Positions 1 to 8,486 of a stretch of 64,000 nt of DNA are shown in pieces. Under the pieces are notes generated by a model. It did no database searches. It had not been told where the DNA came from and saw only the letters and a list, made by a program, of their open reading frames with translations. The position numbers were made by a program, and so were the translations under genes. Where the stretch lies: NCBI RefSeq assembly GCF_900102025.1, contig NZ_FNAU01000010.1, positions 24,866-88,865 of the forward strand. The letters run 5' to 3'. Position 1 is the stretch's first letter; each line of letters opens with the position of its first letter. The DNA comes from Actinobaculum suis (GTDB taxonomy: Bacteria; Actinomycetota; Actinomycetes; Actinomycetales; Actinomycetaceae).

Positions 1-831
1 TCCACTTCGGATCTGGAAGCAGGCCGCCAATACGGAATACCAGTTTCTGGTACTTCCGCCCATTCCTTCACCCTCGTCCACGATTCCGAGCCCCAAGCTT
101 TTGCCGCTCAAATCGCGAATATGGGAGTAGATACCACGCTCCTAGTTGATACCTACGCGATTTCCAGCGGTGTAGAAAATGCGGTACAAGCCGCCCGCGA
201 GGCCGGCGGCGAACTTGGTTCGGTGCGTATCGATTCTGGTGACCTAGTGGCCGGCGCTTTCAAAGTGCGGGAACAGCTCGACCTTCTAGGTGCAAAAAAC
301 ACGCATATTACGGTTACTTCCGACCTTGACGAGTATTCGATTGCTGCCTTGCAGGCCGCTCCCGTAGACGCGTATGGCGTGGGTACGCGCATGGTAACCG
401 GTTCTGGTTACCCCACCGCACAACTGGTTTACAAACTGGTGGAACGCCAAGGTGCGGACGGCAAGATGCACGAAGTTGGCAAAACTTCCGAAAACAAGGC
501 TTCCGTAGGCGGCCTGAAGGTAGCCGGCCGGCTCTACCGGGAAGGCCGAGCAAATCAAGAACTTGTAGTTTCTGCCCGTAGTTTTGCGGAAGGGCTCGAT
601 TACGTGCAGGCGCGCGGTGCACGGCCGGTTCAAGTGCAGCTCATCGAAAACGGAAAGATCGACGCCGCTTACCGGGCCCGCGCAGTACTGCCCGCCGCGC
701 GTTCCCGGCACGAAGCATCCCGCGCCGAACTCCCCTACGATGGCTGGCGCCTTTCCGGCGGCGAACCGGCAATCCCCACCGTGCGTGAAGATATCTTCGA
801 AGGCAATATCAACGCCCCTGTTATCCACTAA
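1..831 (+). CDS. pncB: Nicotinate phosphoribosyltransferase, 3' part
   Basis: Makes nicotinate mononucleotide from nicotinate and PRPP in the Preiss-Handler branch of NAD salvage; cytoplasmic. The reading frame is open from base 1, so the N-terminal part (roughly 150 residues by family length) lies outside the window and 276 residues are visible. The conserved GTSAHSF motif is near residue 18, followed by a phosphate-binding barrel half (LLVDTY, RIDSGD, TSDLDEYS, GVGTRM). The internal ATG at 121 is not the start because family homology continues upstream of it. The TAA stop overlaps the first unit of a 19-bp tandem repeat, and a strong hairpin follows at 948-979. Assignment is firm; only the start is missing. 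Confidence 0.93.
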   Translation, partial: STSDLEAGRQYGIPVSGTSAHSFTLVHDSEPQAFAAQIANMGVDTTLLVDTYAISSGVENAVQAAREAGGELGSVRIDSGDLVAGAFKVREQLDLLGAKNTHITVTSDLDEYSIAALQAAPVDAYGVGTRMVTGSGYPTAQLVYKLVERQGADGKMHEVGKTSENKASVGGLKVAGRLYREGRANQELVVSARSFAEGLDYVQARGARPVQVQLIENGKIDAAYRARAVLPAARSRHEASRAELPYDGWRLSGGEPAIPTVREDIFEGNINAPVIH

Positions 832-901
832 GCACACCGGGATTCACTAAGTACACCGGGATTCGCTAAGTACACAGAGATTCGCTTAGCGCACCGGGAT
901 G
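826..901. repeat. 19-bp tandem repeat, 4 copies, at the 3' end of pncB
   Basis: Four head-to-tail 19-bp units close to CACTAAGTACACCGGGATT start within the pncB stop codon (units at 826, 845, 864 and 883). The copies differ at a few bases, the third and fourth most. The array is intergenic and noncoding as far as I can tell. It is one of many such arrays in this window. Confidence 0.9.
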
Positions 902-947
902 TGCTGCGAACCGCGCGTTCTCCGTGGATGCCCAGTGCATACCGACT

Positions 948-979
948 GGCCCGGTCCGCATCGTCTTGCGGACCGGGCC
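948..979 (+). terminator. Hairpin terminator after pncB
   Basis: A perfect 12-bp inverted repeat, GGCCCGGTCCGC and its complement, encloses an 8-base loop about 115 bases after the pncB stop. The T-tract is poor (CGTTGCC follows). It lies between convergent genes (pncB and ade), so it may stop transcription from both sides. Confidence 0.7.
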
Positions 980-1107
980 CGTTGCCATATCTGGTTCTGG
1001 CCGTGCCTTCGTTTACCCGGTGAAAAGCACCGGATTTACATTTCGGCAAGCAGCGCCGGATTTGCGCGCCAGAAAGCGCAGTATTTAGCCGGCATAGAAT
1101 GCCAGTT

Positions 1108-2868
1108 TTACTTGGCGGAAAGCACGGGATCGGTTACTTCGAAGCTCACGCAGTCGATAAGCCCCAGATCTGTAATCGCCCATTCGGGGATCGCGGTAAT
1201 AGCTAGGAAGAGGAGCTGGCCGAAAACCGATTCGAGGGTGGCCCCGAGCTGCTCGCGTGCAACCTCATCAAGATGGCTTTCTGCCCGGGCCATTTCTTCG
1301 GCCGGCAGGTCGGCCACAATCCCACCCACGGGCAAAGGCAGTTCGGCGAGCACTTCGCCGTCTGCTACTACAACTTGGCCGCCGCCAATTTCAGCTACCC
1401 GGTTGATCGCAAAAGCCACGTCTTCCGGCGTCGTACCCGCTGCCACAATATTGTTATCGTCCGGGGAAGCCGAGGTGGCGATAGCTCCCCGCTTGAGCCC
1501 GAAGCCCTTAATGAAAGCCACCGGCAAGTTATTAGTTTTTCCGTACCGTTCCGCACACGCCACGTAAATAACGTCTTGGGAAATATCGGGCTGGACCTTC
1601 CCCTCCACGATCTCCAATTCCACTTCTTCGCCCGGGCGTTTGAAAGCCACACCGGTGGAAAGGACGATGGTTTGCACGCGGGCCCGCGTACCTTCGGCCG
1701 GCACCGCAATGCGCGCCGGTGTAACTTCAGGCAGGTGGAAAGTATTGAGCAGGATTTCGGAACGCTCCGGAGCTTGAGCGGGCCGTACCGGCTGACCCTC
1801 CCGGGCCACCACTTCCCCGCCCTTAATCACTACCGCCGGCCGGAAATCTTCCAAGCTATCTACCAGCAAAATATCGGCAAAACGGCCCGGCGTGATCGAA
1901 CCGATCTGGTGATCCAAACGGTACATGCGAGCCGTGTTCACCGTGGCCATCTGGATCGCCGTCACCGGATCTACCCCGTGTTGGATCGCCAAACGCACCA
2001 CGTAATCCAGGTGGCCGCGTTCCAAAATCCCGGTAGCCATCACGTCATCCGTGCAAAAACCAACGCGGTCGGCCGGGGCCCCCATTTGCGTAACCAGCTT
2101 GATATTTTCTTCCAGCATGGGAGCCGCCGTAGATTCGCGGATCAAAATATTGATCCCGTTGCGCAGCTTTTCGAGCTCTTCTTCCGGCGAATAAGACTCG
2201 TGGCACAGTGCTACCCCGCTCGCCGCATAGCCAGCCACTCGCCGCGCATCCACCAGCGGCGCACACCCAAAGGCCTGCAAACGGTTCCGCTCCGCCATAT
2301 CCATGGCGGTCAAAACTTCTTCATCCCCGTATTCCACGAACTCTTGCACGGTTTCCCACAAACCCACGCATTCTGGCAGATGCTGCACCTGTTCGTGTTC
2401 AGCTACACCAAACCGGTGGCCCACATTCGATTCCGGAACCGTGTAGGGAGCCTTGGCCGGCGCGCCCCACCACACCCGCATGGGCGCAGTTTCCGCTTCC
2501 GCCAAGAATTCCTTAACACCTTCCAGCCCGGCTACCACCAAAATCTGGTCCAACCCAGAAATCGCCGAAGTCGTGCCATAGCGCGAAACCAAATCCGCGA
2601 ACATGGTGACCGAAAGCTTCGAACATTCGATATGCAGGTGGCCATCAATCAGCCCTGGGGTGAGATAGCGCCCCTCCGCGTCAATAATCTTGGTTTCCGG
2701 GCCGCGCTGGGCTTCCACATCACCCACAGCCGCCACCCGGCCTTCCGCAATCGCCACCGAAGCCGGGTAAATCTCCCCGGTCATCACATTGACCAGCTGC
2801 CCGCCGTCAATAATCACGTCTGCGTGGGCACGTCCATAAGCAACATCGAGTAGGTGCCGATTCGGCAT
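1108..2868 (-). CDS. ade: Adenine deaminase
   Basis: Hydrolyses adenine to hypoxanthine and ammonia for purine salvage. The 586 residues match the usual length of the Ade family (amidohydrolase superfamily, binuclear metal site). The metal-binding HxH is in LIDGHLHIE near residue 77. CHESYS near 215, CTDD near 275 and PGRFADILLVD near 335 are characteristic of Ade rather than of the adenosine deaminase-like type. I chose the ATG at 2868 because AAAGGAGAAAAC sits directly upstream; an in-frame start at 2913 lacks one. The NCS1 permease gene lies 63 bases upstream on the same strand, so uptake and deamination of a purine base are probably co-transcribed. Confidence 0.95.
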   Translation of the reverse strand: MPNRHLLDVAYGRAHADVIIDGGQLVNVMTGEIYPASVAIAEGRVAAVGDVEAQRGPETKIIDAEGRYLTPGLIDGHLHIECSKLSVTMFADLVSRYGTTSAISGLDQILVVAGLEGVKEFLAEAETAPMRVWWGAPAKAPYTVPESNVGHRFGVAEHEQVQHLPECVGLWETVQEFVEYGDEEVLTAMDMAERNRLQAFGCAPLVDARRVAGYAASGVALCHESYSPEEELEKLRNGINILIRESTAAPMLEENIKLVTQMGAPADRVGFCTDDVMATGILERGHLDYVVRLAIQHGVDPVTAIQMATVNTARMYRLDHQIGSITPGRFADILLVDSLEDFRPAVVIKGGEVVAREGQPVRPAQAPERSEILLNTFHLPEVTPARIAVPAEGTRARVQTIVLSTGVAFKRPGEEVELEIVEGKVQPDISQDVIYVACAERYGKTNNLPVAFIKGFGLKRGAIATSASPDDNNIVAAGTTPEDVAFAINRVAEIGGGQVVVADGEVLAELPLPVGGIVADLPAEEMARAESHLDEVAREQLGATLESVFGQLLFLAITAIPEWAITDLGLIDCVSFEVTDPVLSAK

Positions 2869-2931
2869 GTTTTCTCCTTTGTGTGTTTCCCGGGAACAGG
2901 TTTGCGTTCCCAAAATCTGCTGTTGATGTTG

Positions 2932-4662
2932 TTAGTTATTAGATACAGGAACGGTTTGTACCGCTACTGTTTGTACCGCCCGGTCTAGCGGGGTTTCATT
3001 ATCGTGACGATCTAGCGCGGTCCCGTTATCGTCACGGTCTAGCCGGCTTTCGCTGGCGTGACGGTCTAACGAAGTTTCATTATCGAAACGATCTAGCCGA
3101 GTTTCGTTGTTTTGCGGAAGGGCGGCCGCATTGTGCTTGCCGCGCTTGACCAGCAGGAACACGAAGCTGGCCACGAGAGCGCCGGCCACGATCGAAAGGT
3201 CGGGAGCACTGGCCGCCTCTAACCCGGCACCGCGCGCAATCGCCGCGGCTAGCGGGCCGGTGAAATACCCGGTATTAGAAAACAGCCAGGCCGCGACCAT
3301 GCCGGCGAGCATTGCGCCCATACCGTCCCAGCGAATCCCGGCCCTTCCCCAGTACGGGCCGCCCGGACCCTCGGCGGCCAGGCCGGCCAGGTCATAACGG
3401 CCGGCGCGGGAGACGGCGTCGCACACGTACACTGCCACCCAAGGTGCCAACCAAATCGAAAGCGAAGCAACGAAAGCGTTGAGCAGATCGTAGAAACTGG
3501 ACTGGGAAACCGCGACCACAGCGACCACCGCGCAAATCACCGAATCAAGAATCACGATCTTTTCGCGCGAAACCCTAAAACCTGCAGTCTGCAAATTCAG
3601 ACCGGAAGAATAGAGGTTCGTCCCGTTTTGGATCAGCAGGCCGAACATGACGAGCAACAAGAAGGGAATCGCGAAAGCTGCGGGCAATACCGCGGGGACG
3701 GCGAGCGGATTGGAAAGGTCTACGTCTGGCCCCACCGCTACCGTGGCCATCGCCGCACCCAAACTCTGCAGCAGCACATACGGTACGAAACCGCCCAGGC
3801 TCGCCGCCCACGCAATCTGCGCCCAAGTAGAGCCTCCTGCGCGCTTGGCTTGCTCGGAACCAGCGGCCTGCTTGGCTTGCCCGGAACCGGCGGCCCGTTT
3901 GGCTTGCCCGGAACCAGTTGCGCGTTTTCCGTGCCCGCGCGAGTTATCCGGAATGGGTAGATAGCGAGAGAAGTTACCACCACTCGGTGCCCAGGACAGT
4001 CCGCCCGAAACCATGACCAGCGAGATCGCGGAAACGAACGTGGCAAGGGAGGTGCCCGCGGCGGCGTCGGCCCCGGTTCCTACCTGCCCGCCCAGCTGTA
4101 CTTGCGGCACAATCAGTACCGCGAGAACTGCGAAAGCAAGCGCGAAAACGATGGTCGCGTATTTTTGCGCGGCCATGAGGAAGCGGTGCCCCACGAGCGG
4201 CATAATGGCTTGCGCGGCCGCTAGTACGACGACGGCTACCACCATTTGCGGGCCCGCCAAGATGATTCCGAAACGCTCCAGGAGCGCGGCGGCCGCATAG
4301 TAGACCAGGATTAAGCCGCCCGCTTCAAAGCCGAGCAGCATGAGCCAAGAGAAGACGCCGTTCATGCGCGCCCCGCGCGTGCCCAACCAGGAGCGGGAAA
4401 TCGTCATGGTGGTGGTGCCGGTAGCCGGGCCTTGCAAAGAAGTGAAGCCAAGTAAGGGGTAGGCCAACAGGTTACCGATGAGGATTACTAGTAAGGATTC
4501 TGGCAAGGTGAGCCCATATAGCAAGGGCAACATTGCTCCGTAACTTACCGTGAAAATATTTGTTGTGGTGCCAGCCCATAAAAAGAAAAGATCACGGGGT
4601 TTGCCATAACGTTCGTTTTCTGGGACTAGATCAATACCGCGCTTTTCGAGCGTGCCTGCCAT
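2932..4662 (-). CDS. NCS1-family purine/cytosine permease
   Basis: A 576-residue integral membrane protein with about 12 hydrophobic segments. The N-terminus (GIDLVPENERYG, then WAGTTTNIFTVSYGA) is typical of the cytosine/purine permease group of NCS1 transporters. ATG at 4662 follows GTAGGAGAACG. Position next to ade suggests adenine or another purine as substrate; this is inference. Two low-complexity parts are unusual: a cytoplasmic loop near residues 235-270 made of repeated SGQAKRAAG-like units, and a C-terminal tail of four 9-residue units starting LDR (about 2983-3105). Both look like in-frame tandem expansions and probably lie outside the transport core. Confidence 0.87.
   Translation of the reverse strand: MAGTLEKRGIDLVPENERYGKPRDLFFLWAGTTTNIFTVSYGAMLPLLYGLTLPESLLVILIGNLLAYPLLGFTSLQGPATGTTTMTISRSWLGTRGARMNGVFSWLMLLGFEAGGLILVYYAAAALLERFGIILAGPQMVVAVVVLAAAQAIMPLVGHRFLMAAQKYATIVFALAFAVLAVLIVPQVQLGGQVGTGADAAAGTSLATFVSAISLVMVSGGLSWAPSGGNFSRYLPIPDNSRGHGKRATGSGQAKRAAGSGQAKQAAGSEQAKRAGGSTWAQIAWAASLGGFVPYVLLQSLGAAMATVAVGPDVDLSNPLAVPAVLPAAFAIPFLLLVMFGLLIQNGTNLYSSGLNLQTAGFRVSREKIVILDSVICAVVAVVAVSQSSFYDLLNAFVASLSIWLAPWVAVYVCDAVSRAGRYDLAGLAAEGPGGPYWGRAGIRWDGMGAMLAGMVAAWLFSNTGYFTGPLAAAIARGAGLEAASAPDLSIVAGALVASFVFLLVKRGKHNAAALPQNNETRLDRFDNETSLDRHASESRLDRDDNGTALDRHDNETPLDRAVQTVAVQTVPVSNN
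2983..3105 (-). repeat. 27-bp in-frame repeat in the permease C-terminus
   Basis: About four units of 27 bp, each encoding a nine-residue block such as LDRHDNETP, form the charged C-terminal tail of the permease. Units differ by several substitutions but keep the reading frame. Confidence 0.8.
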
Positions 4663-5007
4663 CGTTCTCCTACGGACGTGCGTTCGGTGCTGGCCGCAGG
4701 CGGGCGGCACGTGAGGCGCAACCAAACACATGAATAGAACGTGGCGCTTTGACGCGCCACGCCACTATTCAAGCGCCGCAAAACCCAAAAATCGAGCCCT
4801 CGTCCACCAAGTGGACAGCATTCCGCTCACCATGTGAGACGCTGTGAGAACTTTTCGCGGCTCAGTTGGTTTTCACGAATTTGTACGTACCACCCGCCGT
4901 GTCAAAGCTCACGCGCCAGCTACTGCGCTTGCCGGCGACTGCGCTTGCCGGTCGCCGGCTACCGCAGACCGATGTTTACCGCGCCTGTCGCCTACCGCGC
5001 CCGGCGC
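4663..5007 (-). other. Intergenic leader of the permease gene
   Basis: The 345 bases between the helicase stop and the permease start contain no convincing gene. The part nearest the helicase (about 4900-5000) is an imperfect repetition of GCGCTTGCCGG and CCTACCG blocks. The only clear structure is the nested inverted repeat at 4731-4771. I see no motif of a known purine riboswitch. Confidence 0.6.
4731..4771 (-). promoter_or_regulatory. Nested inverted repeat upstream of the permease
   Basis: Outer arms TGAATAG/CTATTCA and inner arms GTGGCGC/GCGCCAC surround a 6-base loop, giving a 41-base stem-loop about 70 bases before the permease start and 240 after the helicase stop. It may be a helicase terminator (TGTGTTTGG follows on the minus strand), an attenuator or a dyad operator. 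Sequence alone does not decide. Confidence 0.5.
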
Positions 5008-6789
5008 CTACCGGCGGCCGACGAACCAGTTTTGGATCTTCTTCACGCGGGCTTCGATCTGCTCGGCAGAGGCGCGAGCCACTTCCGGCCCGCCGCAGGC
5101 CCGCCGCAATTCGGTATGGATGAGCGCGTGCGGATCGCCCGTCTTTTGGGCATAGGCCGCCACCAGTTGGGAAAGCTGTTTGCGAGCTTTACGCCGCCTT
5201 TGAGTTTCCGATTGGGCGGCAGGTTTCTTCTCTCCATTGCGGCGATGGCGTGCTTGCTCCGCCTGGCGTTGGCGCAACAAAGTAGTCACTTGTTCGGGTT
5301 CGAGCAACCCGGGAATCCCCAAAAAGTCTGCTTCTTCATCCGAACCGACCTCTGCACCCAGGCCAAACTGGCCGCCGTCGAAAAGCGCGCGGTCAAAAGC
5401 GGCACCCGATTCGAGCGCCTCAAACCCTGGCAAAGCCAGATCTTCTTCCGCTTTTTCTTCCCGGTTGGCCGCTTCCAGCGCCGCATCATCCCACCCGGTT
5501 TCGCCCTTCCGGACCGAAATCACGTGGTCGCGCTGTTTTTCCAGTTCGGAAGCCAATTCCAGCAGTTGCGGCACGGAAGGCAAGAACACGGTTGCGGTTT
5601 CTCCGCGCCGGCGCGCCCGCACGAAACGGCCAATCGCCTGCGCAAAGAACAGCGGTGTGGAAGCCGAAGTGGCATATACACCAACCGCTAGGCGCGGTAC
5701 GTCTACCCCTTCCGAAACCATGCGCACCGCCACCATCCACCGGCTCGTCCCCTCGGAAAATTCGGCGATCTTATCGTTAGCGGAAGCATCATCAGAAAGC
5801 ACCAGGGTGGGTTCTTCTCCAGACACTTGCGCCAAAACTTGCGCATAAGCCCGCGCATCAGCCTGGTTGGAGGCAATCACCAAACCACCCGAATCGGGAA
5901 TCGAACGCCGCACCACGGTGAGCCGTTCATCCGCAGCGGCCATTACCGCCGGGATCCACTCCCCTTCCGGATTGAGCGCGGTGCGCCACGCCTGGGAAGT
6001 CATGTCCTTCGTAAGCGGCTCCCCCAGGGTTGCTTCTACCACATCCCCGTGCTTGGTTTGCCAGCGCATCTGCCCCGAATAGGAAAGGAACATGACCGGG
6101 CGCACTACCCCATCCCGTAGTGCCTGTTCGTAGCCGTACTGGTAATCCGGTTTGGAGGTGAGATTACCGTAAGCATCCTTTTCGTATTCCACGAAGGGAA
6201 TTTGCGAAGTGTCCGAACGGAAAGGCGTTCCCGTCAAGGAAAGCCGCCGCACGGCCGGATCAAAGGCTTCCCGGATAGCTTCACCCCAACTCAAAGCGTC
6301 CCCGCCGTGATGTACTTCGTCCAAAATCACGAAGGTACGCCGCGCCTGGGTGCGTTTCTTATGTAGCGCACTATTGGCCGCCACCTGCGCATAGGTCACG
6401 CACACGCCGTTGAAGAAATCGCCTTCCCAGCGTTGCGCATTAGTGAAATCGGGATCCAGTTGGATGCCCACCCGCGCTGCCGCATTCGCCCACTGCGTTT
6501 TCAGATGCTCGGTAGGGCAAACCACAGTAATAGTTTCGATAATTCCGTGCGCGAGTAGTTCCACGGCCACGCGCAAAGCAAAAGTCGTTTTCCCAGCCCC
6601 CGGAGTCGCTACCGCCAAGAAATCCTGGGCTTGCAAATCCATGTATTGCTGGAGTGCTTCTGCCTGCCAGGCGCGCAAAGACGACGTCGTACCCCAAGCC
6701 GCGCGCCGTGGATACGCCGGCGAAAGTGTTTCGGCGGCGTGACGCGAAGGAGATTGTGGATTGCGCGGCTGGTTACTTTCGGGCCTCAC
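5008..6789 (-). CDS. DEVH-box superfamily II helicase
   Basis: A 593-residue DEAD/DEAH-type helicase of the actinobacterial group paired with DUF3039. Motif I is ATPGAGKTT near residue 60, motif II DEVHHGGD near 155, motif III LTGTPFRSD near 185, and motif VI QAIGRFVRARR near 395. The C-terminal 150 residues are charged and partly coiled (SELEKQRDHV, then KKPAAQSETQRRRKAR). The ATG at 6789 overlaps the stop of the DUF3039 gene by four bases (ATGA), so the two are translationally coupled. Substrate (RNA or DNA) is unknown for this group; the architecture resembles DNA repair type helicases such as XPB/RadD but I cannot settle it. Confidence 0.9.
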   Translation of the reverse strand: MRPESNQPRNPQSPSRHAAETLSPAYPRRAAWGTTSSLRAWQAEALQQYMDLQAQDFLAVATPGAGKTTFALRVAVELLAHGIIETITVVCPTEHLKTQWANAAARVGIQLDPDFTNAQRWEGDFFNGVCVTYAQVAANSALHKKRTQARRTFVILDEVHHGGDALSWGEAIREAFDPAVRRLSLTGTPFRSDTSQIPFVEYEKDAYGNLTSKPDYQYGYEQALRDGVVRPVMFLSYSGQMRWQTKHGDVVEATLGEPLTKDMTSQAWRTALNPEGEWIPAVMAAADERLTVVRRSIPDSGGLVIASNQADARAYAQVLAQVSGEEPTLVLSDDASANDKIAEFSEGTSRWMVAVRMVSEGVDVPRLAVGVYATSASTPLFFAQAIGRFVRARRRGETATVFLPSVPQLLELASELEKQRDHVISVRKGETGWDDAALEAANREEKAEEDLALPGFEALESGAAFDRALFDGGQFGLGAEVGSDEEADFLGIPGLLEPEQVTTLLRQRQAEQARHRRNGEKKPAAQSETQRRRKARKQLSQLVAAYAQKTGDPHALIHTELRRACGGPEVARASAEQIEARVKKIQNWFVGRR

Positions 6790-7361
6790 TGGCCGCTTCC
6801 CGGAACGTCCGGGCCGAAGGGCCAGGCAGAACCCTGGTTGCCCATCTGTTCATGGATTTCTTTGCACATGGGGCAAATCGGGAAATTATCAGGGTTGCGA
6901 GTAGGTACCCACACTTTCCCGCACAGGGCCACCACCGGCTTACCGGTGAAAGCTGATTCGAGTTGCCGGTCCTTACGCACGTAGTGGGCGAAACGTTCAT
7001 CGTCGCCATCTGAGAGCTGCTCCTCGGTTCTTTCGAGGATACCTACCGATTGGGAACCTTCCGGATTCGGCCCTTCCGGCTGCCCGGGCCCTGCCGGCGG
7101 TTCCGGTTGTGAGGCCGTAGCCTTCGCCGTAGCAAGCGCAGCCGAAACCGGTGCGGCCGTGCCGGTAGCGGCCGGTGATACGGCCGGGGCCGCCGAGGCT
7201 GCCGAGGCTGCTGGGGCCGCCAAGGCTGCCGGGGCCGCCGAGGCTGCCGAGGCTGCTGGGGCCGCCAAGGCTGCCGGGGCCGCCGAGGCTACCGGGGCCG
7301 CGTAAGACGTAGCGGCCGGAGCAGAGCCAGAAACAAAGTACGCGCAGGAGGAATCGATCAT
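6786..7361 (-). CDS. DUF3039 protein with Ala-rich N-terminus
   Basis: 191 residues. The C-terminal 80 match DUF3039: ERFAHYVRKD, then PVVALCGKVWVPTR and FPICPMCKEI, whose three cysteines (CG..., CPMC) suggest a small zinc-binding module. DUF3039 proteins are usually about 90-100 residues. Here an N-terminal half of A/P/S repeats is added, encoded by a 45-bp exact duplication at 7186-7290. ATG at 7361 is the most likely start though its ribosome site (CAGGG) is weak. It is coupled to the downstream helicase by an ATGA overlap. No biochemical function is known to me. Confidence 0.85.
   Translation of the reverse strand: MIDSSCAYFVSGSAPAATSYAAPVASAAPAALAAPAASAASAAPAALAAPAASAASAAPAVSPAATGTAAPVSAALATAKATASQPEPPAGPGQPEGPNPEGSQSVGILERTEEQLSDGDDERFAHYVRKDRQLESAFTGKPVVALCGKVWVPTRNPDNFPICPMCKEIHEQMGNQGSAWPFGPDVPGSGQ
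7186..7290 (-). repeat. 45-bp exact repeat inside the DUF3039 gene
   Basis: A 45-bp unit starting GGGGCCGCCGAGGCT is present twice with no mismatch (7186-7230 and 7231-7275), followed by a third partial unit to 7290. It encodes an alanine-rich stretch. The identity of the copies implies recent expansion. Confidence 0.92.
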
Positions 7362-7704
7362 GGCCCTGATTCTAGTGGTAGTTTCTGGGAGTGCCAGCCC
7401 CGCCCCGGTGAGAAACTCGACGGCGCCCTGCACCGGCGCCGACACTGCACCGGCACAGCACCGCCGCACCAGCACCGTACCGAAATCACACCCGCACCGC
7501 ACCGGCGCCGCCAAACACAACCAGGGCCGAAGAGCCAAGGGGCCCGCTAGATACAACGAGGGGCCCCGTTCCCGGAGCCCCCGCATTCAATTCACTTGCA
7601 CTCGCATCACTCGCACTCGCAAGTGTTTCAGGCATGTTGCAGATGCAGCGATAACGTGTGCATCCGCAATATGCCTCTCGTTACCTGTTAAATGCTCGCG
7701 CAGC
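7362..7704. other. Intergenic region between hup and DUF3039
   Basis: Holds the hairpin at 7631-7675 and, at about 7420-7520, irregular GCACCGGCAC-type repeats without a credible reading frame. The promoter of the DUF3039-helicase pair must lie here but I cannot pick one out. Confidence 0.55.
7631..7675 (-). terminator. Long hairpin downstream of hup
   Basis: A 17-bp stem (GGCATGTTGCAGATGCA and its complement, two G-U pairs in the RNA) with an 11-base loop lies 30 bases after the hup stop. No run of T follows on the minus strand, so it may act as a 3'-end stabiliser as well as a terminator. Confidence 0.65.
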
Positions 7705-7986
7705 TTACTTCTGCACGGCCTTCTTCAGGTTCGAACCGGCCGTAATCTTCACGCCGTAGCCAGCAGGAATTTCGATTTCCTCGCCGGTGCGCGGATTGCG
7801 GCCCTTGCGAGCAGCACGCTCGGTGCGCTCGAAGGACATAAGACCGGTGATCTTTACCGGTTCGCCCTTGGAAAGGGAGTCAACAAGCACGGTCTGCAGA
7901 GCAGCAATGGCACGATCGGAATCAGCCTTGGTGAGGCCCGATTCTTCGGCGATAGCTGCAATAAGTTCAGTACGGTTGAGGGACAT
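7705..7986 (-). CDS. hup: HU family DNA-binding protein
   Basis: 93-residue histone-like nucleoid protein. It starts with the family N-terminus MSLNRTELIAAIAEESGL, has the GLMSFERTERAARKGRNP core and an arm with NPRTGEEIEIPAG. It has no lysine-rich tail of the kind seen in mycobacterial or streptomycete HupB/HupS. ATG at 7986 follows GAGAGGAATTCGA. It is monocistronic, with its own hairpin downstream. Confidence 0.96.
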   Translation of the reverse strand: MSLNRTELIAAIAEESGLTKADSDRAIAALQTVLVDSLSKGEPVKITGLMSFERTERAARKGRNPRTGEEIEIPAGYGVKITAGSNLKKAVQK

Positions 7987-8486
7987 TCGAATTCCTCTCG
8001 ATAAGTTGTTCTTTTGTCAATGGCTCATCTGAAGCCACTAGGCAGAAATGTAGCGGAATCTTCCCGTTTTTTCCCTCAAAAAACGCAATTTTGCGCGTGT
8101 CGTAACTCATCTCGCTATTTTACTTTTACTTTTAGCCGCATCCGTGCATAATTCGCACCTTAACCTGGCCCTATGGGAGTGAGGGCAATAACTCGCGCTA
8201 CCTGCAAAAAACGTGGGTATCATGCTGGAGGCGTACGAGCCCCCATGCCAAGGTTGCAGGATATTATTTCCGCCACCCGCCTCCGCCGCGGTAAGATTTG
8301 CCTTATAGAGCTGGAAGAACCGCGGGATTTCGCGGTTTTCAGCGGCTCATCCCCGGTGTTTTCACCGCTCCCGGTATTGCTTGCCCCGATAGCCAATCGC
8401 GGCCGCGAACGTATCGGGCCGCAAGCCCCGCTCGTAGTCGAGCACCGCAAGGGTTCGGTTACCGGCCAACTGGAAAGGCAGAATGA
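7987..8486. other. Divergent intergenic region hup/mprF
   Basis: About 500 bases. The half near hup is AT-rich (TTTTACTTTTACTTTTAG) and must carry the hup promoter. A possible reading frame at 8173-8490 overlaps the mprF start but shows no family resemblance and no ribosome site, so I do not call it. A short dyad AACCGCG/CGCGGTT lies at 8318-8337. Confidence 0.5.

Noticed and set aside
1273..2853. Long open frame opposite adenine deaminase (526 codons)
   Set aside because: Shadow of the ade gene on the other strand; sequence is His/Arg-rich with no domain.
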